NCBI GenBank assembly: GCA_900769975.1
Contig: CAAGIR010000056.1
Span: 1 to 29,182, forward strand
Length of the DNA stretch: 29,182 nt
Direction: 5' to 3'
From: Spirochaetia bacterium
GTDB lineage: Bacteria > Spirochaetota > Spirochaetia > Treponematales > Treponemataceae
Part shown: piece by piece, positions 15,070 through 24,211 of the stretch
How the letters are laid out: every line of letters starts with the position of its first letter
Position numbering within the stretch: the stretch's first letter is position 1
Notes under the pieces: model-generated
The model's input: the letters and a program-made list of their open reading frames with translations, nothing else
Told to the model about the DNA's origin: nothing
Databases searched by the model: none
Translations under genes and position numbers: made by a program

Positions 15070-15669
15070 TTATAAATCCGCCTGATGTATTTTCAATTCG
15101 CTGAAAGGGATGAATGGTTTTTGATTATTTGTATGTTCGCCAATCATTTTTTCCATCCAGATTAAATCATACCATTTGTTAAATTTGTATCCGCATTGAT
15201 GAAAAGTTGCGGCCAGGACGTACCCCATTTTTTTATGAAAAAACATACTATCGTTAGTTAGATTTGTGTCGGTATACCCCGTATAGGCAATACATGCATT
15301 TACGTTCGTGATGTTTTGTTTTTGTAAAGTACTTTCCAGTTTTTCGAGCAAAAGTTTTCCTGTCCCCGAACGGCGACAATCTTTATCAATATAAATCGAA
15401 GTTTCCACTGCCCAGTCATAAGCGGCACGAGTTTTAAACGCACTTGCATACGCATAGCCTATAATTTTTTCCTTATCATTTTTTGTGACGGTCGCTACAT
15501 AATACGGATATTTTTGCAAGGTGTTTTTAATTCTGTCTGCAAATTCACTTATTGAAGGCACATCCCATTCAAAAGTAATTGCTGTATTTTCCACATAATA
15601 AGCATAAATTTCTAAAAGTTTAGCGGCATCTTGTTCTGTTGCCATTCTGATTTTTACTTCATCTTTCAT
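15070..15669 (-). CDS. GNAT acetyltransferase, phosphinothricin-acetyltransferase-like
   Basis: A 199-residue N-acetyltransferase. The acetyl-CoA pyrophosphate loop R-x-x-G-x-G is R99-R-S-G-T-G104. The N-terminal IRMATEQDAAKLLEIYAYYVENTAITFE and the block YASAFKTRAAYDWAVETSIYID match the Pat/MnaT subgroup, which acetylates phosphinothricin, methionine sulfoximine or related amino acids; the natural substrate here is unknown. The C-terminus is some 20 residues longer than in typical members. Its ATG lies within the end of the pseudouridine synthase gene (11-nt overlap), so the two are translationally coupled. Downstream is the four-hairpin repeat. Confidence 0.85.
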   Translation of the reverse strand: MKDEVKIRMATEQDAAKLLEIYAYYVENTAITFEWDVPSISEFADRIKNTLQKYPYYVATVTKNDKEKIIGYAYASAFKTRAAYDWAVETSIYIDKDCRRSGTGKLLLEKLESTLQKQNITNVNACIAYTGYTDTNLTNDSMFFHKKMGYVLAATFHQCGYKFNKWYDLIWMEKMIGEHTNNQKPFIPFSELKIHQADL

Positions 15670-16429
15670 TGTCTTCTCTTTGATTTTTTATCCTTCTTTT
15701 TGAAAAATCGCCATTTATGACAAAATCTGTCCATTCTTTTGGTTCTGGAATTTCAAATTTCATTTTTTCGTTTGTAAAAGGGTGGACAAATTCCAGCGTT
15801 CGTGCATGAAGGCAAAGTCTGTTAAAATAACTGTTTTTTGCTCTGTGTTCAAAATCACCTTCCAGAGGAAACCCATGATATGCCAGATGAGCCCTTATTT
15901 GATTTTTTTTGCCCGTATCAAGTGAAAGTTCAAAAAGAATATGAGTTTTTCCTTTCTGCAAGATTTTGTAATGAGTTTTTGCAGGCACTGTTGAAAAATC
16001 TTTGCCGTATTTGTTTTTTTCACCTTTTTTGGGAACAAATCCTACATGATGTGCATTTTTTGCAAGAGAATCGTTAATAATTCCAGTGCTGTTGTTTAAA
16101 ATGACGGGGTCGGCCTTATCAGAAATTTCAGAAACACAATGATAAAGCCGCTGTGTCACCATTTGATGCCAGTTATTCATAATTTTTTTCTGTGCCTGGT
16201 CTGTCAAGGCAAACATCATTACGCCGCTTGTATCTCTGTCCAACCTGTGAACTGCAAAAGGATGATGTTTTGCGTTTGCCATTCCCTGTTTTCGCAAAAT
16301 ATTCTCGATTATGGATTGTGCCGTTTTCTGGCTGCACCCTTCAAAAGGAACGCTTAAAATTCCGGCAGGTTTGTTTATTACGATAATCCATTGGTCATGA
16401 TATAAAATGTCTATTTTTTGTGATTTCAT
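15659..16429 (-). CDS. RluA-family RNA pseudouridine synthase
   Basis: A 256-residue enzyme that isomerises uridine to pseudouridine in rRNA or tRNA. The catalytic motif HRLDRDTSG (61-69) carries Asp64, and the second family motif is TGKKNQIRAHLAYHGFPLEGD. There is no N-terminal S4 domain, so it is of the short RluA/RluC-like type and the target RNA cannot be named. No ribosome binding site is visible before the ATG; the gene follows the AraC-type regulator by 16 nt and may depend on its translation. It overlaps the following acetyltransferase gene. Confidence 0.88.
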   Translation of the reverse strand: MKSQKIDILYHDQWIIVINKPAGILSVPFEGCSQKTAQSIIENILRKQGMANAKHHPFAVHRLDRDTSGVMMFALTDQAQKKIMNNWHQMVTQRLYHCVSEISDKADPVILNNSTGIINDSLAKNAHHVGFVPKKGEKNKYGKDFSTVPAKTHYKILQKGKTHILFELSLDTGKKNQIRAHLAYHGFPLEGDFEHRAKNSYFNRLCLHARTLEFVHPFTNEKMKFEIPEPKEWTDFVINGDFSKRRIKNQREDNER

Positions 16430-16445
16430 ATTCGTCTTTGCAGCA

Positions 16446-17324
16446 TCAGGTAAAAACCCTTTGCGTCCTTCGCTGTTTTGGAGTAACTCCTCTTATTCTT
16501 TTGTAGGTACGTATAAAATGGCTTGCATCTGTAAAACCAGTTTCCTGACTTATGTAATCAAGAGTTTTGTCGGTATACAGCAGTAAGGTGTCGGCTTTGC
16601 AAATTCTGATGAATTCAATGTATTCTTTGCATGTTTTTCCATATTGATTTTTGAATTGCTTTGCAAAATTTGAATAGCACATTCCGCATTTTTGTGCTAA
16701 ATCTTCTATATTAATATTTTCTGATGAATGTGCATCTATATATTCAAGAACAGAAAAATCTTTATTGCTGAACTGGTCAAACGACGCTTTTGCAGAAAAT
16801 TGAAATCCATGTCTAAGCCATATTCTAAAAACGGTTGTAATTATCAGACTGATTGTTGACGCAACTTTTATATCATAACCGAATTCTTTGTGATTAACTT
16901 CCCAGATGCAGTTTTCAAAAAAAAGTTTCACAGCGTCATATTGCAGTTCATTTGCAGTCAAAAGGTTTGATGGTGGCGATTTTTGATTGTCTGAATTTAA
17001 AAGTTTTGGCAGTTTTGGAGAACCAGGTGTAGTGTTTGAAAGAATCATATCATCAAATTTAATGACATAAAAATACGGCTGAGTAACATTTGCATCTTTT
17101 ACAGGACAATCTAAAAAAGCGTGAATTTGTTTTGGATGAAAAATGATTAAATCACCAGGATTTATTGTGTACTGGCGGCCTTCCACTTCGGCAAAAAGTG
17201 TACCGCTTACAAGATAAACCATTTCTGTAAAATAATGCCAGTGAGGTTTTACGGTTTTCCAGTTTCCGACGAAGGCTTGAAAAGGTGAATTCAAGCTGTC
17301 ACTATATTCAAATAGTTCATCCAT
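16446..17324 (-). CDS. AraC-family transcriptional regulator with cupin sensor domain
   Basis: A 292-residue regulator. The N-terminal half is a cupin (VKPHWHYFTEMVYLVSGTLF, then INPGDLIIFHPKQIHAF), the sugar-sensing fold of AraC. The C-terminal ~100 residues contain both helix-turn-helix units: INIEDLAQKCGMCYSNFAKQF and LDYISQETGFTDASHFIRTYKR, ending GVTPKQRR. It is divergent from the ABC exporter and GH43 genes, so control of that module, perhaps in response to a xylo- or arabino-oligosaccharide, is a reasonable inference. The 14-bp direct repeat at 17396-17423 in the shared spacer is a fitting binding site. The ribosome binding site is weak (AAGGA, 12 nt away). Confidence 0.87.
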   Translation of the reverse strand: MDELFEYSDSLNSPFQAFVGNWKTVKPHWHYFTEMVYLVSGTLFAEVEGRQYTINPGDLIIFHPKQIHAFLDCPVKDANVTQPYFYVIKFDDMILSNTTPGSPKLPKLLNSDNQKSPPSNLLTANELQYDAVKLFFENCIWEVNHKEFGYDIKVASTISLIITTVFRIWLRHGFQFSAKASFDQFSNKDFSVLEYIDAHSSENINIEDLAQKCGMCYSNFAKQFKNQYGKTCKEYIEFIRICKADTLLLYTDKTLDYISQETGFTDASHFIRTYKRIRGVTPKQRRTQRVFT

Positions 17325-17395
17325 TTTTACACTTTTTCCTTTTTACAAAAAATGTATTCGCTCTATGAAAGAATTCGGGAAATTAGAATTATTCA

Positions 17396-17423
17396 TGTAG
17401 AGTTTTGTATGTAGAGTTTTGTA
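17396..17423. promoter_or_regulatory. 14-bp direct repeat, candidate AraC-type operator
   Basis: TGTAGAGTTTTGTA occurs twice without a gap (17396-17409 and 17410-17423). AraC-family proteins typically bind direct repeats of this spacing. It lies between the divergent AraC-type gene and the ABC exporter genes. Confidence 0.5.
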
Positions 17424-17547
17424 CAATTTTTGTTTGCTTTTTTTATATCACATAACGAAAACTAATGCTAGACTAATTTTAATCAAAAGGAAAAATATTG
17501 TCCTTCATTCTTGTACATTTTACAAACTAATGAAGTGCAATATTGTT

Positions 17548-17576
17548 TTGTTACTAGCGATTGCCTGAACTAAAAT
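17548..17576 (+). promoter_or_regulatory. Promoter for the ABC exporter genes
   Basis: TTGTTA at 17548-17553 and TAAAAT at 17571-17576 are 17 bp apart. Transcription would start near 17583, about 20 nt before the ATG at 17603 and its GGAG. Confidence 0.5.
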
Positions 17577-17602
17577 TTTTAGCTCTGGCACTGGAGTTTT
17601 TT

Positions 17603-19336
17603 ATGAAAGTTCGTAAAAGTGCTTTTTCTTGGATTTGGACTTATGTAAGAAAATACCGATTTTTGATGATTTTGGGATTTTCGTTAAGTACAATGGTCGC
17701 TGCGTTGAATATGATAAACCCAATCATAACGGGAAATATCGTAGATAAAGTCATAAAGGGCGGACAGCACAGCATTCTTTTAAAACTTGTTCTGATTATG
17801 ATTACCACAACATTTGCAAAATCTGTTTTGCGTTATTTATATCAGATAATTTTTGAGCATTGTTCGCAAAATGTAATTCTGAAAATGAGGGAAGAATTGT
17901 ATGCACATATCCAGCAGCTTGATTTTAGCTGGTATGATAAAGCACCGTCTGGAAATGTTATGACTTTGCTTACATCAGATTTAGATAAAGTGCGTCATTT
18001 TGTAGCGTGGACACTTTATCAGATTCTTGAAAACAGTCTCATTTACATTTTTTCCATTATTACGCTTTCTTCTATTAATTGGAAACTTACTCTGGCATTT
18101 CTGATTATTGCACCGCCAGTTTTATATTTTGTACAGAAATTTAAAGTGCATATCAGACCAGCACATTTAAAAGTAAGGGATCAGTTTGCTGTTTTAAATA
18201 CGAGAGTTTCAGAAAATATCGAAGGAAATCGTGTCGTAAAAGCGTTTGTCCGCGAAGATTATGAAACACAAACTTTTCAGAAAGAAAACGATGCTTATAA
18301 AGATGCTTCGGTGGAAAATGCTGATATTCGCGTAAAATACACTCCTTGGATTGAAGCACTTTGTAACATTCTGCCTGTAATTTTGATTTTATTCGGCGGT
18401 TATCTGGTAATTAAAAATGAAATGACTATCGGGCAACTTGTAACTTTTAACGGACTTATGTGGGCGTTTACCCAGCCAATTAATATGTTCGGTCAGCTTG
18501 TTGATAATACTCAGAATTTTCATGCCTCGGCAGACAGATTGTATGAACTTCATCTGGCAGAACCTAAAATTACTAATTGCAAAAATCCTATTGTGCGTGA
18601 TACACAGATTATTGGTGAAGTTGAGTTTAAGAATGTAAGTTTTGCTTATAAGGAAACTCTTGTTTTAAAAAACTTAAGTTTTGTTATAAAACCTGGTTCA
18701 ACTGTGGGAATTTTAGGCCCTACAGGAAGCGGAAAATCTACTGTAGCAAATCTTTTGTGCCGCTATTATGATGCAACGGAAGGTGAAGTTTTAATAGATG
18801 GCATAAATATAAAGGATTATGATTTACAGTACCTTAGAAAAAATGTCGGAATTACAATGCAGGAAGCGTTCCTTTTTAGTGACACAATAGAAGGAAATAT
18901 CGCATTTGCCAATCAGGAGTCTTCGTTTGAACAGGTAGAAAAGGCGAGTGAACTTGCAAGAGTAAAGGATTTTATTGCCGATTTGTCTGATGGATATGAA
19001 ACGATTGTCGGTGAGCGTGGAGTAGGGTTAAGTGGCGGACAAAAACAGCGAATTGCACTTGCCAGACTTTTCCTTGCAAATCCAAAGATTATGATTCTTG
19101 ATGATACAACGAGTGCCGTAGATAACGAAACTGAATATAAAATCAGGCAATCTATAAAAAGTCAGAGCAAAGGCCACACTTCCTTTATCATAAGTCACAG
19201 GGTTTCTTCTTTTGAAAATTGCGATGTAATTCTTGTGCTTCAGGACGGTCAGCTCACAGAAATGGGAAGCCATGAGCAGCTTATGGCATTAAACGGATAT
19301 TATAAAACTGTTTGGACAGAACAGAACGAGGTTTAA
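17603..19336 (+). CDS. Heterodimeric ABC exporter, subunit with degenerate Walker B
   Basis: A 577-residue half-transporter: six membrane helices (about 20-290) followed by an ATPase domain. Walker A is GPTGSGKST (372-380), the signature LSGGQ (476-480) and the switch His H532. After Walker B Asp500 there is Asp501 where active sites have Glu (ILDDTTSAVD). Paired exporters such as TM287/288 and BmrCD show the same D in one subunit. I start at ATG 17603 because GGAG lies 6 nt upstream; the open frame from TTG 17561 has no such support. The next gene starts 1 nt after its stop. The substrate is unknown; drug, lipid and peptide export are all possible. Confidence 0.88.
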   Translation: MKVRKSAFSWIWTYVRKYRFLMILGFSLSTMVAALNMINPIITGNIVDKVIKGGQHSILLKLVLIMITTTFAKSVLRYLYQIIFEHCSQNVILKMREELYAHIQQLDFSWYDKAPSGNVMTLLTSDLDKVRHFVAWTLYQILENSLIYIFSIITLSSINWKLTLAFLIIAPPVLYFVQKFKVHIRPAHLKVRDQFAVLNTRVSENIEGNRVVKAFVREDYETQTFQKENDAYKDASVENADIRVKYTPWIEALCNILPVILILFGGYLVIKNEMTIGQLVTFNGLMWAFTQPINMFGQLVDNTQNFHASADRLYELHLAEPKITNCKNPIVRDTQIIGEVEFKNVSFAYKETLVLKNLSFVIKPGSTVGILGPTGSGKSTVANLLCRYYDATEGEVLIDGINIKDYDLQYLRKNVGITMQEAFLFSDTIEGNIAFANQESSFEQVEKASELARVKDFIADLSDGYETIVGERGVGLSGGQKQRIALARLFLANPKIMILDDTTSAVDNETEYKIRQSIKSQSKGHTSFIISHRVSSFENCDVILVLQDGQLTEMGSHEQLMALNGYYKTVWTEQNEV

Positions 19337-19337
19337 T

Positions 19338-21116
19338 ATGGCAAGAAATAAGTTTGATACAGACGAAGAAATTGAACAGAAAGTTAACCCAAGAATTATT
19401 ATGCGGCTTTTTAAATGGATAAAGCCATATTCTCCATGGATGGTTTTGTCGTGCGTTTTGATGCTTCTGTCATCTGCAATTTCGCTTACCAGTCCGTACT
19501 TAATCAGAATTGCAATCGATGAAGCCATTCCAAACAAAAACTTTAAAATGCTCATCATCATTTCCATCATTCTGACTGTTTCTACGGTGGTGGTAAGGTT
19601 TCTGCTTGCAGGAAAATTGAAAATCATGACGAGAGTTGCCCAAAAAATTATCGTAAATATTCGAAAAGACGTTTTTGTAAAATTGCAGTCACTTCCGTTT
19701 ACATATTTTGACAGCCGTCCTCATGGAAAAATCTTGATTCGTGTCGTAAACTATGTTAATTCACTTTCGGATTTACTTTCAAACGGTATCATTCAGCTTA
19801 TCAGTGATTTGTTTACGCTTATCGTAATTATTTGTTTTATGTTTTCCATTGATGCAAAACTTACTCTTGTTTCTATGGCAGTCTTGCCTGTTCTTTTTGT
19901 TGTCCTTATTTCTATGAAAAAAGCTCAGCATGAAGCGTGGAAACAGGAAAGCTACAAAAAATCAAACCTTACGGCTTATCTTTCAGAAAGTTTAAACGGA
20001 ATGAAAGTTACTCAAAGTTTTGCACGTGAAAGTGTTAATCAAGGAATTTTTGATAATCTTTGCAGGATATGTAAAAAAGTGTGGATGAAAGCGGTTAATA
20101 TCAATAACATTATCTGGCCAGTTGTTGATAACCTTTCCACTTTAGGTGTGTCCCTCGTTTATCTTGCGGGAATAAGCTGGCTTGGCGAAAGTGTTTCTAT
20201 TGGTACGCTTGTTGCTTTTGGCGGATATATCTGGCGTTTCTGGGCTCCTATTCAGAATCTTGGAAACTTTTACAATTCTATGGTAACAACTGGTGCTTAC
20301 GTTGAACGAATTTTTGAACTTTTGGACGAACCGGAAGATATTTCAGATAAACCTGGAGCAAAAGAACTTCCTCCAATCAGGGGTCACGTTCAGTTTGATC
20401 ATGTGAATTTTAGCTATGAAAAAGGAAATCCAATTTTAAAAGATATTAATTTTACTATAACGCCTGGAATGAGTGTTGCTATCGTAGGACCGACTGGTGC
20501 GGGTAAAACGACAATCATCAATCTTTTAAGCCGTTTTTATAATCCGCAGGACGGAAAAATTCTTATTGACGGCCTTAATTTAATGGATTTACAGATAAAG
20601 TCCATCAGAAAACAGGTTGGCGTAATGCTTCAAGATTCATTTTTGTTCAGCGGAACTATTATGGAAAACATACGCTACGGCAGACTCGAGGCAACGGACG
20701 AAGAATGTATTGCGGCGGCAAAAACTGTTCAGGCACACGATTTTATTTCTTCATTCCCAAAAGGATATAATACAGAAATAACTGCAAATGGTGGCGGTTT
20801 AAGTCAGGGACAAAAACAACTTATCAGTTTTGCACGAGTTCTTTTAAGTGATCCAAGAATTTTGATTTTGGATGAAGCAACGTCTTCTGTTGATACGCAT
20901 ACAGAAAAAGACCTTCAAAAAGGTTTAAATGAACTTTTAAAAGGAAGGACAAGTTTTATCATTGCGCATCGCCTTTCTACAATCCGTAACTGTGATGTTA
21001 TTTTTTATGTGGATCATGGTGAAATTGTCGAACGTGGTAATCACAAGGAATTACTTGCTTTAAACGGAAACTATACTAAAATGGTAACGAGAATTAATGA
21101 TAAATTAACAAATTAA
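19338..21116 (+). CDS. Heterodimeric ABC exporter, catalytic subunit
   Basis: A 592-residue partner of the preceding gene with the same layout. Walker A is GPTGAGKTT (383-391 region), Walker B LILDEATSSVD with D512 and the catalytic E513, and switch His H544. Its signature is LSQGQ (488-492) instead of LSGGQ. Together with the Asp in the partner this predicts one normal ATP site (this Walker A/B with the partner's LSGGQ) and one degenerate site. The N-terminus has an extra charged stretch of about 20 residues before the first helix. It is cotranscribed with its partner (1-nt gap). Confidence 0.9.
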   Translation: MARNKFDTDEEIEQKVNPRIIMRLFKWIKPYSPWMVLSCVLMLLSSAISLTSPYLIRIAIDEAIPNKNFKMLIIISIILTVSTVVVRFLLAGKLKIMTRVAQKIIVNIRKDVFVKLQSLPFTYFDSRPHGKILIRVVNYVNSLSDLLSNGIIQLISDLFTLIVIICFMFSIDAKLTLVSMAVLPVLFVVLISMKKAQHEAWKQESYKKSNLTAYLSESLNGMKVTQSFARESVNQGIFDNLCRICKKVWMKAVNINNIIWPVVDNLSTLGVSLVYLAGISWLGESVSIGTLVAFGGYIWRFWAPIQNLGNFYNSMVTTGAYVERIFELLDEPEDISDKPGAKELPPIRGHVQFDHVNFSYEKGNPILKDINFTITPGMSVAIVGPTGAGKTTIINLLSRFYNPQDGKILIDGLNLMDLQIKSIRKQVGVMLQDSFLFSGTIMENIRYGRLEATDEECIAAAKTVQAHDFISSFPKGYNTEITANGGGLSQGQKQLISFARVLLSDPRILILDEATSSVDTHTEKDLQKGLNELLKGRTSFIIAHRLSTIRNCDVIFYVDHGEIVERGNHKELLALNGNYTKMVTRINDKLTN

Positions 21117-21124
21117 TACGAAGT

Positions 21125-21171
21125 GTAATAAAAACTGCCAAAAATTACGTCAAAGTTTTTATTGACTTTTT
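21125..21171 (+). terminator. Weak hairpin between the exporter and GH43 genes
   Basis: AATAAAAACT (21127-21136) pairs with AGTTTTTATT (21154-21163), followed shortly by T5. The stem is nearly all A-T. It may reduce read-through into the GH43 gene; TTGACT within it could also be a -35 box. Confidence 0.35.
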
Positions 21172-21185
21172 AATAGGAGAATTAA

Positions 21186-22799
21186 GTGAAATTTCAAAAC
21201 CCTGTTTTACGAGGAATGTACCCGGATCCTAGCATGTGTGCCGGACCAGATGGAAAATATTATATGGTTTGTTCAACTTTTCAATATTTTCCAGGCGTTC
21301 CTTTATTTGAAAGTACAGATTTAATAAACTGGAAACAAATAGGACATTGCCTTACAAGAAAAAGTCAGCTTTTGCTGGAAAAAAATAACACAAGTTCGGG
21401 AATTTATGCACCTACAATCCGTTACAATAACGGACGGTTTTACATGGTTGTAACAAACGTTGAAAATATCGGAAATTTTTACGTTTATACAGATGATATT
21501 TATGGAGAATGGTCTGACCCTGTCATTGTGGAACAAAGCGGTATTGATCCTTCCTTGTTTTTTGATGATGACGGCAAAGTGTATTTTATTTCAAATGGAA
21601 ATGATTCTCAGGGACGTGGTTTCATTCAGATGAGTGAAATTGACATAGAAACAGGAAAAAAAATTACGGAAAACGAACCTTTGTGGTATGGAACGGGCGG
21701 AAGATATATAGAAGCTCCTCATGTTTATAAAATTAACGGATATTATTACCTGTTAAATGCAGAAGGTGGTACAGAATACGGTCACATGGTAAATTATGCA
21801 AGAGCAAAAAATATTCGCGGACCTTACGAACCTTTTGCAGGCAATCCTGTGCTTACAAACAGAAATATGGGTGGCTATGTGTTGCAGGGTGCGGGGCATG
21901 GTGATTTACTCCAGGCTCAGGATGGAACCTGGTGGTTTTGTCATCTTGCATTCCGCCAGATAGATAAATATATGCCGTTTCATCATCTTGGGCGTGAAAC
22001 TTGTATGGAAAGCGTTACATGGAAAGATGACTGGTTTTTTATCGGAACACAATATGATCAGCCGCAAGATACAGTTCATAAATGTCCTGTTGCAAACGGA
22101 TACAATCAAAAGATGGGATATGGTCAGGCTTTGATGGAAGTTGAGTCACCACAAAATCACCATTTTGAAAAACAGGATTTTTCTTTTGTAAAAACATTCG
22201 AAAATACCAGCACAAAACTTGACTGGTGTTTTTTGTGCAATCCAGAGGAAAAAAATTACAATCTTACAAAAGAATATTTTGAACTGACTGCTGGTGACAA
22301 AACAATAGATACATTTGAAAATAGTCCAACATTTGTAGGAATCAGGCAAAACGAGTTTTTGCAAAACACGCAGGTAGAATGTACTTTTTTACAGGAAAAA
22401 ACTTGTGGCTCGCAGGCGGGGCTTACAGTTTATATGGATCCAAATCATCATTATGATCTTTATCTGGAAAAAACAGAGGACGGATGCACAATTAACTTAA
22501 AAATTAATATCGGCCCTGTTAAACAGATAGTAAAATCTTACAAAATACCGTCAGACAGTGCCGTCTTAAAAATAAAAGCAAATGCCTACGAATATTCTTT
22601 TGAAGCAGAATATGAAGCAAAAAACACCGAATTGTCAGAAAACACCAGTTACAGCGTGCAAAAAATCCATCTGGGTAATGCTGAAACACGCTATCTTTCA
22701 TCAGAAGTGGCATGCGGATTTTGCGGAGTGTTTTTAGGATTATTTGCTCAAAATAAAGGTTGTGCAAAATTTACAAAATTCAAGACAGAATCAAACTAA
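21186..22799 (+). CDS. Glycoside hydrolase family 43, beta-xylosidase / arabinofuranosidase type
   Basis: An inverting glycosidase of 537 residues, the length of GH43 beta-xylosidases with an extra C-terminal beta-sandwich (about 330-537). The five-bladed propeller triad is visible: base D14 in YPDPS, pKa-tuning D121 in GIDPSLF, acid E176 in YIEAPHVY. There is no signal peptide, so it acts in the cytoplasm on imported xylo- or arabino-oligosaccharides; no sugar importer is in the window. The start is GTG 21186, with AGGAG 6 nt upstream. The AraC-type gene beyond the exporter pair is a likely regulator. Activity (xylosidase or arabinofuranosidase) is not settled by sequence alone. Confidence 0.88.
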   Translation: MKFQNPVLRGMYPDPSMCAGPDGKYYMVCSTFQYFPGVPLFESTDLINWKQIGHCLTRKSQLLLEKNNTSSGIYAPTIRYNNGRFYMVVTNVENIGNFYVYTDDIYGEWSDPVIVEQSGIDPSLFFDDDGKVYFISNGNDSQGRGFIQMSEIDIETGKKITENEPLWYGTGGRYIEAPHVYKINGYYYLLNAEGGTEYGHMVNYARAKNIRGPYEPFAGNPVLTNRNMGGYVLQGAGHGDLLQAQDGTWWFCHLAFRQIDKYMPFHHLGRETCMESVTWKDDWFFIGTQYDQPQDTVHKCPVANGYNQKMGYGQALMEVESPQNHHFEKQDFSFVKTFENTSTKLDWCFLCNPEEKNYNLTKEYFELTAGDKTIDTFENSPTFVGIRQNEFLQNTQVECTFLQEKTCGSQAGLTVYMDPNHHYDLYLEKTEDGCTINLKINIGPVKQIVKSYKIPSDSAVLKIKANAYEYSFEAEYEAKNTELSENTSYSVQKIHLGNAETRYLSSEVACGFCGVFLGLFAQNKGCAKFTKFKTESN

Positions 22800-22800
22800 T

Positions 22801-22810
22801 GTGATAAAAT
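22801..22810 (+). promoter_or_regulatory. -10 region for the FliG-like gene
   Basis: TAAAAT at 22805-22810, with a partial upstream TGTGA, ends 6 nt before ATG 22817. No good -35 box is at the right distance. There is no ribosome binding site before the ATG, which again fits a leaderless start. Confidence 0.4.
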
Positions 22811-22816
22811 GGCAGT

Positions 22817-24211
22817 ATGAATATGAATGATTTTCGTACTGCCGCTTATCAAAAAAACAATTTAGATAAAGATACTGAAAACGACAAAAACAAAAACAAA
22901 AAAAACATAAAAAATCAGCAGGATTTTATAAACTCGCTGCCAAAGTTCCAGAATTTTCCAGAACAGAATAAAACTCAAACAGGTTCACTTTCAAATTCAA
23001 ACAAGAGTACGGGTGCAGGTGCAAGTACAGTCACAGGTGCGAGCATACGTTCAGACAAAAACCAAGAATATGCAGAATTTTTAAAAGAAAATGAAAAAAA
23101 ACAAAATTTCCTTCAAAAAAAAGTGCAGAAAGAAGTGAAAAGTGAACAATTGAACAAAGCTGCCGACTATCTTAAATCTGGCGGATTAATCAAAGTTCCT
23201 GTAGAAAAGCCCGAAGAAAACGGAAAAGATTCTGTTTATCGTCGTGTTGCAAAATTTTTACTTCTCATTGGTGAAGAAGAAGCGGCAAAAATCCTGCCTC
23301 ATTTGCCAGAAAATCAAATAGAAAAAATAATTCCTGAAATTGCTTCCATACGGACAGTTACAGATGAAGAAGCCGTAGTAATTCTAGAAGAATTCAACGC
23401 ACTTGCAAAACAGACAAAAACGCAAGGCGGTTTAGAAACAGCACGAGAAATGCTTGAAAAAGCGTATGGAAAAAACAGGGCTGCACAGTTACTTCACAAA
23501 GCAGTTCCAGATGAAGGAAAAATTCCTTTTGAATATTTGCAGGATGCAGACAACGAAAGAATTTATCTACTATTAAAAGATGAAAATATTGGCGTGCAGT
23601 CAATGGTACTTTCGCGGTTGCAGCCCAAAAAAGCGGCAGGCATAATCAGCCTTATGAAAATTGATGAAAAAAAACAACTGGCACTCCGCCTGGCAAAAAT
23701 GCAGAGCGTCGATTCAGAAATTATACGGCGTGTAGATCAGGCGATGTACGAAAAATTCCAGAATCAAATAGTAGAAAAAGCTGAAAATATAGACGGCAGA
23801 AATGCACTTGCGCAAATCCTCAAAAAAATGGATGTAAATGCGGAACGTGACATTATTGCAACTTTGGAAACAGAAGATCACGATTTGGGCGAAGATATTA
23901 AAAACAGGTTGTTTACTTTTGATGACGTTGTAAATTGTGATGACCGTTACATTCAGCGGTGGCTTAGGAATAATAGCGTAGAAGACATTGCCTATTTAAT
24001 TTCCGGGAAAAATGATGATTTTAGAGAAAAAATTTTAAAAAATGTTTCTCAAAATCGTGGAAATGAAATTTTAGAGCAGGAAGATATTTTAAAGCCAATG
24101 CAGAAAAGTATTTGCAATGACATCACAAATGGTTTTATTACAGATTTACGTAAGGCATTTGAGAAAGGTGAATTAATTGTGAATGGAAGAAATCAAGACC
24201 AATATGTATGA
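22817..24211 (+). CDS. FliG paralogue (flagellar motor switch protein family)
   Basis: A 464-residue FliG-family protein. Residues 1-130 are a Lys/Asn/Ser/Thr-rich, probably disordered extension not found in standard FliG (about 340 residues). The FliG N domain follows (138-235: KFLLLIGEEEAAKILPHL, GGLETAREMLEKAYG), then the M domain (236-320) and C domain (330-455: LFTFDDVVNCDDRYIQRWLR, KPMQKSICNDITNGFI). FliG links the MS ring to MotA and generates torque. The M-domain motif EHPQ, which binds FliM, is replaced by ENIG (256-259), so this is likely the divergent FliG-1-type copy of spirochaetes and not the main switch protein. No other flagellar gene is near. Confidence 0.82.
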   Translation: MNMNDFRTAAYQKNNLDKDTENDKNKNKKNIKNQQDFINSLPKFQNFPEQNKTQTGSLSNSNKSTGAGASTVTGASIRSDKNQEYAEFLKENEKKQNFLQKKVQKEVKSEQLNKAADYLKSGGLIKVPVEKPEENGKDSVYRRVAKFLLLIGEEEAAKILPHLPENQIEKIIPEIASIRTVTDEEAVVILEEFNALAKQTKTQGGLETAREMLEKAYGKNRAAQLLHKAVPDEGKIPFEYLQDADNERIYLLLKDENIGVQSMVLSRLQPKKAAGIISLMKIDEKKQLALRLAKMQSVDSEIIRRVDQAMYEKFQNQIVEKAENIDGRNALAQILKKMDVNAERDIIATLETEDHDLGEDIKNRLFTFDDVVNCDDRYIQRWLRNNSVEDIAYLISGKNDDFREKILKNVSQNRGNEILEQEDILKPMQKSICNDITNGFITDLRKAFEKGELIVNGRNQDQYV

